A stretch of DNA of 10,143 bases from CAZGYE01 sp964530165 (GTDB lineage Bacteria > Planctomycetota > Planctomycetia > Planctomycetales > Planctomycetaceae), in the NCBI GenBank assembly GCA_964530165.1, contig CAZGYE010000218.1, positions 1-10,143 on the forward strand. The letters are read 5' to 3'. Below are positions 1 to 9,200 of this stretch, in pieces. The notes under the pieces are model-generated. The model did not search any database and was not told the origin of the DNA. It was given only the letters and a program-made list of their open reading frames with translations. The translations under genes were made by a program, and so were the position numbers. The first letter of the stretch is position 1. Every line of letters starts with the position of its first letter.

Positions 1-1
1 G

Positions 2-388
2 GAGCAGCGCATGTGGGGTCTTTCGGGTGGCGGGGCGCGAATCGGATTCGAACGGGAAATCACGATTCGAGTGGAAGCGGATCGAGTGATTGTCGGCCGG
101 GATCAGATCATTCCCATCGGAGACGGCCAGAGGAAGAAAGAGCTCCTCGACGACATCTTGCGGGCCATTGACGCGTACACCCGTACGTGGGGGCCGCCGC
201 CGGAGGACTTCTACTGGATCCCCTCCATCCGGTTTCTGGTCAGTCCGGGCGGCAATCAGCACTACGAGCGGTTGTACGGCCGCCTGAGCCGCTTCAGAAT
301 CTCGTCTCGCGCGGACTTTACGCTGGAGCCTTTCCAATCGCCGCCTCGTGAGGAGCCATTGCATGAGTCGTCGCGCCGCACAGACTGA
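2..388 (+). CDS. C-terminal part of a planctomycete membrane-motor-associated protein (5' end outside window)
   Basis: The frame is open from the first bases of the window, so the gene starts upstream; an ATG at 11 lacks a visible ribosome binding site and is probably internal. The visible 128 residues form a compact alpha/beta-looking tail: an ITIRVEADRVIVG strand pair, a GDGQRKKELLDDIL helix, then WGPPPEDFYWIPSIRFLVSPGGNQHYERL and a polar, disordered end. From memory, this tail resembles the C-terminus of planctomycete proteins that begin with a single N-terminal membrane helix and stand next to MotA/TolQ/ExbB-type channel genes. I cannot see that N-terminus here. The last 26 bp overlap the next gene's start in another frame, which implies translational coupling and a shared complex. 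No catalytic motif is visible. The family assignment is inference; that a real coding region exists is supported by the overlap and by conserved-looking sequence. Confidence 0.72.
   Translation, partial: EQRMWGLSGGGARIGFEREITIRVEADRVIVGRDQIIPIGDGQRKKELLDDILRAIDAYTRTWGPPPEDFYWIPSIRFLVSPGGNQHYERLYGRLSRFRISSRADFTLEPFQSPPREEPLHESSRRTD
351..355 (+). promoter_or_regulatory. Ribosome binding site (AGGAG) for the coiled-coil membrane protein
   Basis: AGGAG lies 7 nt before the ATG at 363. It decides the start: the frame also has an in-frame ATG at 348, but that one would place this motif inside the coding sequence. The site lies within the 3' end of the preceding gene, as expected for coupled translation. 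Confidence 0.7.
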
Positions 389-1430
389 ATTGGAGTTCGG
401 CTCCGATTCCTTTCTCGATATCATCGCGAACATCGTCGGCGTCTTGATCATCCTGATTGTGGTGGCCGGCATGCGTGTCAGCAACGCGCCGGTTCCGCTA
501 ACGACGATCGCGTCCGCCGACGAACTCGATCGGGCCGTACCAGAAGCGGCTCTCCTGCCACAGGTCGCGGCGATGACGCGGCCCAAGGAGCCGTCACTCG
601 AATTGGTCCGCGTCGCCCGCGAGGTGCAGGCCGACGTCGACCTCATCGAGAGCGAGACCACGACCCACCTGAGAGAATCGCAGCGTTTGGCTGTCAAAGA
701 AGAAGACCTTCGGCGGCAGCTCGAATCGATCTCACTCGCGCTGGCCAACCAAACCGACGCCCTCGAAACCGACGCCCGCCGCATTGCCCTAGCGCGTGCG
801 GCCATCCATCGGTCCAACGCGACGCTGGCTCAGTTGCAAACCGAACTCGAGGAAGCGAAATCGCAAAAGTCGCCGGTCGAGCAAATCAAGCACTGGCTCA
901 CGCCCCTCAGCCGCACAGTGCATGGGAAGGAGCTGCACTTTCGCCTGGCCGAGAACCGCGTGGCACGCGTCCCCCTTGAGGAGCTGATCGATCGACTCCG
1001 CGCCCAGGTGGATCGACAGAAACATTGGCTGGCGAAGTTTCCCCGCCATCAGGGGACCGTCGGACCGGTCGGCGGGTTCACAATGGAATATGTCGTCGAG
1101 CGACAGCAGCTCTCGGGGGTTGGCCAGTTGCGTTACGGACGGGGCGCCATGCAGATTGGCGTCTCACAGTGGCAATTGAAAGTGGAGCCGGACCTCCAAG
1201 GCGAATCGGGCGACGTCGCCCTGAATCCAGGCTCGGCGTTTCATCTCGCGCTGAAAACGGCCGAGCCGGGGACGACGCTGACGTTTTGGGTCTATCCCGA
1301 CAGTTTCTCGCTGTTCCGTCGGCTGCAGAAATTCGCGCACCGGGAAGGCTTGACGGTCGCCGCCCGACCGCTGCCGCACGGTGTCCCGATCGCCGGCTCC
1401 CCTCACGGCACAAAATCGGCCGGGCAGTGA
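363..1430 (+). CDS. Single-pass membrane coiled-coil protein with ExbD/TolR-like transmembrane helix
   Basis: The product is 355 residues from ATG 363, chosen for the AGGAG 7 nt upstream. A short cytoplasmic N-terminus precedes one hydrophobic helix at about residues 17-37 (FLDIIANIVGVLIILIVVAG). Asp19 sits near the cytoplasmic end of this helix, the arrangement of the proton-pathway Asp in ExbD, TolR and MotB. A charged, heptad-like coiled coil follows (about 78-166), then a globular, presumably periplasmic domain (about 180-340) that ends in a Gly/Pro/Ser-rich tail. No OmpA-type peptidoglycan-binding motif is evident. Overlap with the preceding gene suggests that the two proteins are partners, probably with a TolQ/ExbB-like channel encoded further upstream. 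What I see is the membrane topology, the buried Asp and the coiled coil. A stator or ion-driven force-transmission role is inference. Alternatives are an envelope scaffold or a planctomycete-specific structural protein. Confidence 0.8.
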   Translation: MSRRAAQTELEFGSDSFLDIIANIVGVLIILIVVAGMRVSNAPVPLTTIASADELDRAVPEAALLPQVAAMTRPKEPSLELVRVAREVQADVDLIESETTTHLRESQRLAVKEEDLRRQLESISLALANQTDALETDARRIALARAAIHRSNATLAQLQTELEEAKSQKSPVEQIKHWLTPLSRTVHGKELHFRLAENRVARVPLEELIDRLRAQVDRQKHWLAKFPRHQGTVGPVGGFTMEYVVERQQLSGVGQLRYGRGAMQIGVSQWQLKVEPDLQGESGDVALNPGSAFHLALKTAEPGTTLTFWVYPDSFSLFRRLQKFAHREGLTVAARPLPHGVPIAGSPHGTKSAGQ

Positions 1431-1462
1431 CTTGAACGCTGGTCTCGCTATGGCTTATGGAA

Positions 1463-1535
<73 letters not shown>

Positions 1536-1727
1536 GCTTGTGTGCTGTTGTGCTTCCTCAATGTTTCCTTGTTATGACCAAGTCTACCAAGTCGAATCAC
1601 CAGAACAAGCCGAGGAAATCCTGTCCGAGGCAGTACGGTTTCCAACGACGAATGGATGTCGTCGACGGACTCCGACCGACAGCCGCATTACCAAGATGAA
1701 AGACGGCTTCGGCAAAGTGGTGGATGA

Positions 1728-1758
1728 CTGGCAGCGTTCTGGAGTTGTTTGGTAAGAT
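1728..1758 (+). promoter_or_regulatory. Weak candidate promoter for the HzsA-related gene
   Basis: TAAGAT at 1753-1758 resembles a -10 box. CTGGCA at 1728-1733 matches four of six bases of a -35 box, but the 19-nt spacer is long. Initiation would fall near 1765, about 35 nt before the start codon and inside the hairpin described next. This is a pattern-level call only. Confidence 0.25.
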
Positions 1759-1760
1759 GC

Positions 1761-1784
1761 GTTGCTGAGATCACTTTCAGCAAT
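1761..1784 (+). promoter_or_regulatory. Hairpin in the leader of the HzsA-related gene
   Basis: Positions 1761-1770 pair with 1775-1784 in a 10-bp stem (core TTGCTGA/TCAGCAA, eight Watson-Crick pairs and two G-U in total) closed by a TCAC tetraloop. No T run follows, so it is not a standard intrinsic terminator. It ends 2 nt before a possible AGGA ribosome binding site (1787-1790) and 14 nt before the ATG. It could affect ribosome access or mRNA stability, or, as DNA, be an operator. The function is not known. Confidence 0.4.
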
Positions 1785-1798
1785 CCAGGAACACCGAG

Positions 1799-4700
1799 AT
1801 GCCGACCAACCAGCATTGTTCGTCAAGGCGAGGTGTGAAGCGGGCCGTCTGTTGTTGGTTTGGGGGCTTGCTGGTTGCCGCGACGTCGTGTGGACCAATT
1901 CGAGCGGCCGCCGGCGAATCGGTGCGCCGTCAGATCGAAGCCGATTGGGAACGGCAAGACGCCTGCCGTCTGAGACAGATCCGCGAGCCGGGCCTCGTCC
2001 GTTTTCCCGGCGAACAGCTCGATTGGCCGGGCGTGAAGGCCGGTGGGCGATTGCGCGTGCCGTTGGCAGCGGCGCCCAAACTGGACGGGCGGCTTGACGA
2101 CGCTTGCTGGCAGAACGCAGCCTCGATTGCGGCTGCCGACGCCGATTTGCCGGCCTTCCGCTTGTGTCACGATGCGCAGAACGTGTACATCGCGGTTTCG
2201 TTGCCGACGTCTGCGGAGGCCCGTTTCCGCGGCCGCAAGACGAAGGGCAGTTTGTTGTCGCTCGATAAGGCTCAGGTCGCATTGGGTGCTCCGGACACGC
2301 AAGAAGTGTTGTTTCACGGTCCCGCGCTGTCTCAGGATCGGGCGCGGGTCGTGCGGGCATCGGGACGAACGACAATCGAAATGGCGGTCCCGCGCGAGGC
2401 GTTTCCGGGGCGGTTTCCAACCGAGCTGCAGGCCCCACACGGGAAGCCGGTCGGTTTGGCCGCGGCCGGCCACTGGCGACTCGTTTGGGAGAAAGAAGCG
2501 CAATTGGGTTTCGGCAAGAACCGCATCACGCTGGAGCTGCGCGCGTCGCGACCCATCAGCCCACCGGTCGACGTGACGGTCGAGTCGGTCGTTTTCACTC
2601 CGTTGCGACCGGTTCGACAAGTCGTTTTTCAAAAACAATTGCAGCAGGCTGCAGCGATCTCGGTCGAGTTTGACATCGCAGCCGGTGGGGCCGCGGCGGT
2701 GATCGTTTCAGCGCGGCAAGGGGACTATGCGTTTCGTGAGGGACGATCGTTTTTCATCGAACCGGTGCAGGAGACGTTAGCGAGAGCGCGGCGACTCGCG
2801 AGAGAATTCCGTCTTCCGGTCCCCGAGGCGCTCGGCGAGTTGACGCGTCGAGCCACCCAGCTCTGCGCAAAAGAAAAGCAGCAGGGTCCCCAAAGGGCCG
2901 AACGTCGGGCGCTCTCTCTCGAGGCGCGGTGGCTGGCCCGACGGATGGCCTTTGAAAATCCCCGTCTCGATTTCGATCGTTTGCTCCTCATCAAACGCTT
3001 CACGCAAGAATCTTACCCCGACGTCTGTCTCAACCACATGCCGTGGGTCTCCCGTCCGGGGGGCGATTTGTGTGTCGTGTCGCTTGCAGGGCCCGATCAA
3101 CCGTGCACGGTGTGCAACGTGATCGATGGGCAATTGGGGCCGGGACACGTTCACGGGATGGACCTCTGGTGGGACGCTGATCGGATCGTGTTCGGCTACG
3201 CCAAGGCCGCCAGCGACCTGCCGCCGAAAGGTTGGACCGACCGCCGCATGAACTACCATCTGCGCCGCACCGAAGAGCCGACGCACCTGTTCGAGATCGG
3301 GATCGACGGCGGCGGGCTGCGGCAAATCACCGACGGCGAGTGGAGCGATTTGGACCCCACCTATCTTCCCAGCGGCGATGTCGCGTTCGTCTCGGAGCGG
3401 TGCGGGTATTCGCTGCAGTGTAACGAGAACGACAAGGACGAAACGTCGTGCAATCTGTACGTCGTGAGCGCCGACGGCGGGCGCATCTTTCGGCTGAGTG
3501 CAACCAAGGACGGCGATTACCTGCCGCATACGCTCGACGACGGCACCATTGGCTACACGCGATGGGAGTACCAGGAACGCGGCTGGGCGCACATCCAGTC
3601 GATCTGGACGGTTCGTCCCGACGGGACGGGGGCCGACGCCCTGTTCAAACAGCACCTCAACAATCCGTGGGCGCTGGAAGACGTGCGGTCCATTTCGGGC
3701 AGCGGAAAACTCGTGGCGATTGCCGCCGGTCATCACACGCTGGCCGCCGGTCCGGTCGTCGTGATCGATCCCGGGCTGGGGATGAACAATACCGCGGGGA
3801 TCCGCATTGTCACGCCCGGTGTCGAGCCGCCGGAAGGAGGCATGAGCGGGACGCCGGCCCCCGAGGGCGGCGTCGTCGGCGCCGGCGGGTATTACATGAC
3901 GCCGTGGCCCATCTCCGAGGGGACCTTTCTGGCCTCCTACACTTTCGGCCCGCAGACCGACCCGACCGGATACGGCATCTACCTGATCGACGTTTACGGG
4001 ACAAAGGAGCTCGTCTATCGCGATCCGACGATTTCGTGTTCCGCGCCGACCCCGCTGCGTCCGCGTCCGCGTCCGCCCGTCTTGCCGTCGATGACCGATT
4101 CGACCACGGCCAATGCGACGTGCTACATCAGCGATGTCAGCCGCGGGGTGGAGGGAGTGCCCAAAGAAGCGATTCGCTACATACGGATTTCGCATCGGGA
4201 GGCGTGGCCGTACGACAACCGGCGCGGCGGTCAGCGGTACGAGCCGAACGTCAAGACGGTGATGATCAACTGGACGCCGGCACGGGTGATCGGCACCGTG
4301 CCGGTCGAAGCCGACGGCAGCGCCCATTTCCGCGTGCCGGCCGACACGCCCGTCTATTTCCAACTGCTCGACAAGGACCACATGGAACTGCGGCGAATGC
4401 GGTCGTTCATCAGTCTGCAGCCGGGCGAGGTTCGTGGCTGTGTCGGCTGCCACGAATCCCGGGCCGAAGCGCCGCCGCATCAGGGGGGAACGCTGGCCCT
4501 GGCGCGTTTGCCGTCGACGCCGTTTCCACCGCCTTGGGGAAATCGCCCCGTCAGTTTCCTGCGCGACGTGCAGCCCGTGTTTGACCGGCATTGCGTAAGG
4601 TGTCACAGCGGGCTCAAGAGTGCCGGCGGTCTGGATTTCTCCGGCGGCCTAACAGCAAAACACAACCGGGCCTACGACACGATCCTCGAGCGGGGACTGG

Positions 4701-5218
4701 TCGCCCGCTCGAACATCGGCGACGACGCGAGAGTCACCGAACCGCTGGCCTTCGGCTCGCACCGCAGTAAGCTCGTCGCGGTGTTGCGTAGCGGAGCTTG
4801 CAGCAAACGGGCGAACCTCAGCCCCGATGATTGGCTGAGACTGGTCACCTGGATCGACGCCAATGCGCCCTATCACGACCGCTTCATCAACAAACGCCCG
4901 GCCAACCCGCCGTACGATCTGCCGGGCGACCGAGAGCTGGTCGCCAAGCTGTTGGCCGTCGACAGCAGGCGTTGCAGCGAATGTCACAAGGCCGACGACG
5001 TCACCCGAGTCGACTGGATCGATTTACGGCAACCAACGCGAACCCGCTTCCTGGCGTCGCCGCTGGCTGGCGGGAAGTCCAACGACCAGCACCGTTGCCA
5101 AGGCCGCGTCTACAAGGACGCGAACGACTCCGACTACCAAACGGTCCTGCGACTCGTGACGACCGCCGTGCAGAAAGCGTGGGCCCACCCCCGCCGAGAC
5201 CTGCGGGCCATCCGCTGA
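1799..5218 (+). CDS. HzsA-related exported multihaem protein: CBM9-like domain, PD40 propeller, three CxxCH
   Basis: The product is 1139 residues. Residues 13-38 are a hydrophobic export signal. It contains VAATSC, which fits a permissive lipobox at Cys31, so it may be a lipoprotein; otherwise signal peptidase I would cut near AAAG. Residues about 90-245 look like a CBM9-type sugar-binding sandwich (LDGRLDDACW, later QNVYIAVSL). A charged helical stretch follows (320-400), then a TolB/PD40-type propeller (about 410-750; GGGLRQITDGEWSDLDPTYL). An Arg-Pro linker (RPRPRPP, 754-760, from a CGTCCG repeat) leads into a region like the middle domain of hydrazine synthase alpha and a C-terminal cytochrome c domain. 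CxxCH motifs are at 881-885, 932-936 and 1059-1063. Close paralogues are common in planctomycetes that do not do anammox, so it should not be called hydrazine synthase. GTG 1835, with AAGG upstream, is an alternative start. Electron transfer in the periplasm is likely; the substrate is unknown. Confidence 0.85.
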   Translation: MPTNQHCSSRRGVKRAVCCWFGGLLVAATSCGPIRAAAGESVRRQIEADWERQDACRLRQIREPGLVRFPGEQLDWPGVKAGGRLRVPLAAAPKLDGRLDDACWQNAASIAAADADLPAFRLCHDAQNVYIAVSLPTSAEARFRGRKTKGSLLSLDKAQVALGAPDTQEVLFHGPALSQDRARVVRASGRTTIEMAVPREAFPGRFPTELQAPHGKPVGLAAAGHWRLVWEKEAQLGFGKNRITLELRASRPISPPVDVTVESVVFTPLRPVRQVVFQKQLQQAAAISVEFDIAAGGAAAVIVSARQGDYAFREGRSFFIEPVQETLARARRLAREFRLPVPEALGELTRRATQLCAKEKQQGPQRAERRALSLEARWLARRMAFENPRLDFDRLLLIKRFTQESYPDVCLNHMPWVSRPGGDLCVVSLAGPDQPCTVCNVIDGQLGPGHVHGMDLWWDADRIVFGYAKAASDLPPKGWTDRRMNYHLRRTEEPTHLFEIGIDGGGLRQITDGEWSDLDPTYLPSGDVAFVSERCGYSLQCNENDKDETSCNLYVVSADGGRIFRLSATKDGDYLPHTLDDGTIGYTRWEYQERGWAHIQSIWTVRPDGTGADALFKQHLNNPWALEDVRSISGSGKLVAIAAGHHTLAAGPVVVIDPGLGMNNTAGIRIVTPGVEPPEGGMSGTPAPEGGVVGAGGYYMTPWPISEGTFLASYTFGPQTDPTGYGIYLIDVYGTKELVYRDPTISCSAPTPLRPRPRPPVLPSMTDSTTANATCYISDVSRGVEGVPKEAIRYIRISHREAWPYDNRRGGQRYEPNVKTVMINWTPARVIGTVPVEADGSAHFRVPADTPVYFQLLDKDHMELRRMRSFISLQPGEVRGCVGCHESRAEAPPHQGGTLALARLPSTPFPPPWGNRPVSFLRDVQPVFDRHCVRCHSGLKSAGGLDFSGGLTAKHNRAYDTILERGLVARSNIGDDARVTEPLAFGSHRSKLVAVLRSGACSKRANLSPDDWLRLVTWIDANAPYHDRFINKRPANPPYDLPGDRELVAKLLAVDSRRCSECHKADDVTRVDWIDLRQPTRTRFLASPLAGGKSNDQHRCQGRVYKDANDSDYQTVLRLVTTAVQKAWAHPRRDLRAIR

Positions 5219-5279
5219 GAAGGACAAGAAAGGCTGTTTCGAGGAAGATCAACCCTTGTAAGAAACATTGGCGGAAACT

Positions 5280-6242
5280 GTGAGAATTCACCGCAGAAGG
5301 TTTCTCGGCGGCAGTCTCGGGCTTCTACTGCCGTTGGCGTCCGCGCGGGGCGACGGCCTGCCGCCGGCCCTTGGAAGCGATCTCTTGCATTGGGACGGCA
5401 AGCACTGGCAGGGGGTCGGACAATTTCGAGAACAGCTTCTGGCTATCGACGTTGTCAACCAACGTTACGGGTGGGCGGTGGGCAAGAATGGGGCCGTGTT
5501 GCATTTCGACGGAAAAGGGTGGACTCCGCTCGAGGGACCGGCAGGCGATCTGCACACGGTCGTCTGCCTGAGCGAAAACGAAGGCTGGATGGCGGGCGAG
5601 TCACTGTGGCGGATCGAGGGAAAGAGCTGGCGCAAATACAACAACCCGACCGAGCACTCGCGCACGCTCTACAGGGTTGCGTTTCGAAACGGCGAAGGCT
5701 GGGCGGTCGGCGTGCGGGGCGCGATCGCCTATTTCGACGGTCGACAGTGGGCCGCCCAGCCGGTCGCGGTGCCGACCGATGCCCTGCGGGGCGTGAGCAT
5801 CGCCGGTGAGGAAGATGTTTGGGCTGTGGGCGAGCGCGGAAGGATGATCCATTTCAACGGAAAAGCTTGGCGATCCGTTACCGGGCCCGCCACTCCCGGA
5901 TGGACCGTGAACTACCTTCACGCTGTGCACTTCCTGTCGCCCAAGAACGGTTGGGCCGTCGGCGGGCAGGGAACAATCATCCACTACGACGGCCGCGCCT
6001 GGTCGCTCATCGAGAGTCCGACCGGCAAGTTTCTGCTGGCCGTTCATTTCAACGCTCCGGACGACGGGTGGGCGGCGGGCGGCAACTTTCCCGACGGCGC
6101 GGTGATCCTGCACTACGACGGCAGCAAATGGACCCAACTCGCCAGCCCGACCAGGCGACCGATCCAGGACCTCTGTTTCGTCTCCCCCACAAACGGTTGG
6201 GCAGTGGCCAGCGCCGCCAAGCCGGTGACGACCGAGCGATGA
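5280..6242 (+). CDS. Tat-exported seven-repeat beta-propeller protein (GWAVG repeats, Ycf48/BNR-like)
   Basis: I chose GTG 5280 (320 residues). It puts GGCGG (5270-5274) 5 nt upstream and gives a compact twin-arginine signal, MRIHRRRFLGG, then a hydrophobic LGLLLPLASA segment with an AxA-type cut after residue 22. The frame extends to a TTG at 5268, which has a poorer ribosome site. The mature protein is almost wholly repeats of about 40 residues in which GWAVG-type turns precede a strand ending in HFDGKxW: variants YGWAVG, EGWMAG, EGWAVG, DVWAVG, NGWAVG, DGWAAG. The protein begins with a half unit (LLHWDGKHW) and ends with the complementary half (NGWAVASA), so a closed seven-bladed propeller is expected. 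No haem motif or obvious catalytic residues are present. It lies 61 bp after the HzsA-related gene with no terminator between, so the two are probably co-transcribed. By analogy with Ycf48/BNR folds it may be a binding or assembly factor; this is inference. Confidence 0.82.
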   Translation: MRIHRRRFLGGSLGLLLPLASARGDGLPPALGSDLLHWDGKHWQGVGQFREQLLAIDVVNQRYGWAVGKNGAVLHFDGKGWTPLEGPAGDLHTVVCLSENEGWMAGESLWRIEGKSWRKYNNPTEHSRTLYRVAFRNGEGWAVGVRGAIAYFDGRQWAAQPVAVPTDALRGVSIAGEEDVWAVGERGRMIHFNGKAWRSVTGPATPGWTVNYLHAVHFLSPKNGWAVGGQGTIIHYDGRAWSLIESPTGKFLLAVHFNAPDDGWAAGGNFPDGAVILHYDGSKWTQLASPTRRPIQDLCFVSPTNGWAVASAAKPVTTER

Positions 6243-6294
6243 GTCTCAAAACGCGTGCTGGAAACAGAGCGGGGAGGCCACGCGGCGACGTTGC

Positions 6295-9200
6295 TCAGGG
6301 ACGAAAACTCGGATGGGCCGGGTTGCCGCCCGCTTCGAGATAGGCCAGCAGATCGAGGATCTCGTCCTTGCTGAGCGTGTTGAGTAGGCCCAGCGGCATC
6401 GGCGAGACGCCGGATGTGGTTTGAAACTCGATGTCTGCCTTGACGACGGCGGTCGTCTCTTCGGGAGTGAGCGGATTGGTCGAGATCGTCAGCGTCTTGG
6501 CCGTCCCGCCCACGATGCGGCCGACAATGACGAAACCCTTCGTGGTTACGATCTTGACGTCCCGGAATTTTTCGTTGACGACCTTGGAAGGCGTCATCAT
6601 TGATTCCAAGAGCGCCAGGCGATCGAACCGCCGGCCGACGTCGGTCAGATCGGGGCCGATCGCGGTCCCCTGGCTGCCGAATCGATGGCAGCGGACGCAC
6701 AACGCGGCCGTGTACATGGCCTTGCCCCGCTGGAAGTCGCGGCCTCGGTCGACGTCATCCAACGAACTGCTCAGATCGGTAACTTTCCAGTCTTTGACGA
6801 AGGAACGGTTCGAGGCGCGGGAATCGATGTCCGCGGGCTGTTGTTTTTTCGCGGCAAGAATTGGCGCCAGTTGCTCGCGCTGGGTATTGGTCAATGTGGC
6901 CAGAGCGTCAGAGCGGATGAAACTGACGAATTTCGGCATCGACTGGCCGCCGCGGAAATCGGCCGCTTCACGCAGCCAGTGGAAGTAGGTTCTGCGCTGC
7001 TCGAGCGTCCAACCGCTCTTGACGTTCCTCAGCACGTAGAGAAAGAAAAGTCGTTCCTCCTGCGTCGAGGCGGAGTTTAGCAGCGGTATCGATTTTCGCA
7101 GCACGTTCGGCGCGCGGAGATACACGAGCAGTTCGCACAAGAGTTGATTGACCGGCACGGTTTGGGCGGGGTACAGCGGATCGAGCCGGTCGATGACCTT
7201 CGCAGCGGCCATGTCGTCGGGCCGGCCCATTCTGGAGAAACAAATCGCGTCAGCGCGCAGCGCGATCAATTGTTGGCCGGCAGTGCACTTGTTGAGAGGG
7301 AAGCCGTTAAGCCGGTCGAGCAGCTTCGGCTGCAGGTCTGCGTCGCCGACACGCGAGAGTGCCAACAGCGCCGTCAGCCCGGCGGTCGAGTACGGTTCCG
7401 CCAGCGCCCGCTGCTGCCAGGTTTCCGGCGGCTGATGTTCGACGGCGATCCGCGCGGCATGTCGAATCCAGGGGTCTGAGCTTCCCAAATGCGGCCAGGC
7501 GGTTTCGACGGCCTGCGGATGCCGGTGTCCGTGAAATGCTTCCAGCTCTCGCCGCAACCGGCGAGCCCGAGCGGCCTGCCGGCGGCGGCTGAGCTGCTGC
7601 GGAGTGGCCGGTCGTTGCTTCACCGCTTCACCGACGTAACGAACGCGATACAAGCCCGACTGGGTTCGGCGACCGCCCGTGATGAAGTACATTGCTCCGT
7701 CCGGGCCGAAGTCGAGAGCGGTCACATTCAACGGCCGGCCCTCAATGAAGGTCTCGGCGCTGCCGACGTAACTGGCCCCGCTTGCAGTCAAATGCACCGC
7801 GAAGATTCTGCCGTACGCCCAGTCCAAAGCGAACAGCGCCCGGCGATACTTGGGTGGGAAACGGCTCTTGGTGCCGAACTTGACCCCGGTGGGCGAGCCT
7901 TTGCCGATGTCGAGGTTCGACGGTGGGCTGTCGGGGTAGAAGGCGGGCCATTTGCTGGTCCCCTGCCGCCAGCCGTAGTCGCCGCCGGAGACGATGTGGT
8001 TGATACGCGTCGGCCGATACCATGGAGCGCCGATGTCTCCCTCCATGTCGGCGTCGTAGGTGAACATCTCGCCGTCGGTGTTGAAAGCGACGCCAAAAGG
8101 ATTTCGAAATCCACCGGCGATGATTTCCCATGTCTCGCCGTCCCGATCGGTGCGGACAATGTGACCGGCGGGCAATCGCACGCCGGCATTGAACAGTTGC
8201 TGGTCCCAAGCGGGCGTCAACAGCCGGTCGCCGGCGTAATTCCGCAAAGGCGATGTCCCCGTGGTGAAACCGCTCGGCAAGCGGACGTCATTCCCATGGA
8301 CCAGGTAGATCCGATTATCGGGACCCAGCGCCATGCCGTTGCGCCCATGACCGACGCCTCCCTCGGTCTTCCTCAACAGCTTGACTTCGTCGAATTGATC
8401 GTCGCCGTTGGTGTCTCGCAGTCGATACAGCGCTTTGGAGTTGTTGGCGTTGACGTACAGACTCTCGAAGGCGAACAACAGGCCTCGACATTCTTTGAGC
8501 GTCTCGTTGATGGTTTCGATCTTGGGGCGCTCGTTTTCCGCCCGCGGAAGCGTGAGCCGCAACAGGCCCTGGTCCTCGCGGCCCACGATCAGACGACCGC
8601 GTGGATCGAAAGCCAAGCTGACCCAAGAACCCTCTCCTTCGCCGGCCGAGCAGATCAACTCCACCGCGAAGCCGGGCGGTGCCGTTATTCGGGCGAGACC
8701 AGTGGCGGTGGCTTTCCCGAGCGCCTGTTTCCACTGGTTGTAGTCGTCGCTCGCGCCGAGCGGATCTCCCCACGGTTGAACACCGAGCTGCCCGAAACTG
8801 ACCGCCTGTGGCCAACCAGACGCGTCAAAGCCGGTGGCATGCCAGCCGCGCTCTTCGGAGAGCGAGGCCAGCCAGCTCTGGTCGGTGACGATCGACTGCG
8901 CCGCTGGGCCGGGACCGATCAATTCGAGCCGCACCATCACGCCGGCCGGACCGATGCGATTCGAAGCGCACAGGGAGAGCACGTTCCTGCCCGGACGAAT
9001 CTGAGCGGTGACGTCGAAGGTCGCGATTTGTTTTGACTCCTTGATCTCGGCGACCCGATGACCGTTTACGTAGACGGTCATGTCATCATCGGCGAGTCCG
9101 GAAAGTCTGGCCGCGGCCGGTTGCACGGCGACGTCAAACGCCTTTCGAAAGGTGGCGGTCTGTTTTGATTTGGGATAAGGATCGGCCCAAATCCACTGCG

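Noticed and set aside
1540..1755. 71-codon open frame in the spacer after the tRNA
   Set aside because: There is no ribosome site, and third positions are less GC-rich than the neighbouring genes. The middle of the product looks protein-like, so a decayed gene remnant is possible, but the evidence is too thin to annotate.
1584..2438. 284-codon open frame on the minus strand across the spacer and the start of the HzsA-related gene
   Set aside because: The Arg/Pro/Ser/Thr-rich product has no domain, and most of it is antisense to a well-supported gene.
3104..3118. CTVCN at residues 436-440 of the HzsA-related protein as a fourth haem site
   Set aside because: The histidine of CxxCH is replaced by Asn, and it lies in the propeller region, not in a cytochrome domain.
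2777..4606. 609-codon open frame on the minus strand
   Set aside because: It lies wholly opposite the HzsA-related gene, lacks recognisable domains, and its His/Arg/Pro-rich composition is typical of antisense frames of GC-rich genes.
1799..5218. Calling the gene hydrazine synthase alpha (hzsA) and inferring anammox
   Set aside because: The haem number and axial signature differ, an extra CBM9-like domain is present, and no beta/gamma subunit or hydrazine dehydrogenase gene is nearby. Related proteins are common in non-anammox planctomycetes.
6243..6294. Bidirectional terminator between the convergent genes
   Set aside because: No stem of useful length and no T run on either strand could be found in these 52 bases.
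7489..9036. 515-codon open frame on the plus strand
   Set aside because: It is antisense to the PVC-type cytochrome gene, whose domains are clear. It has no start context or family resemblance.
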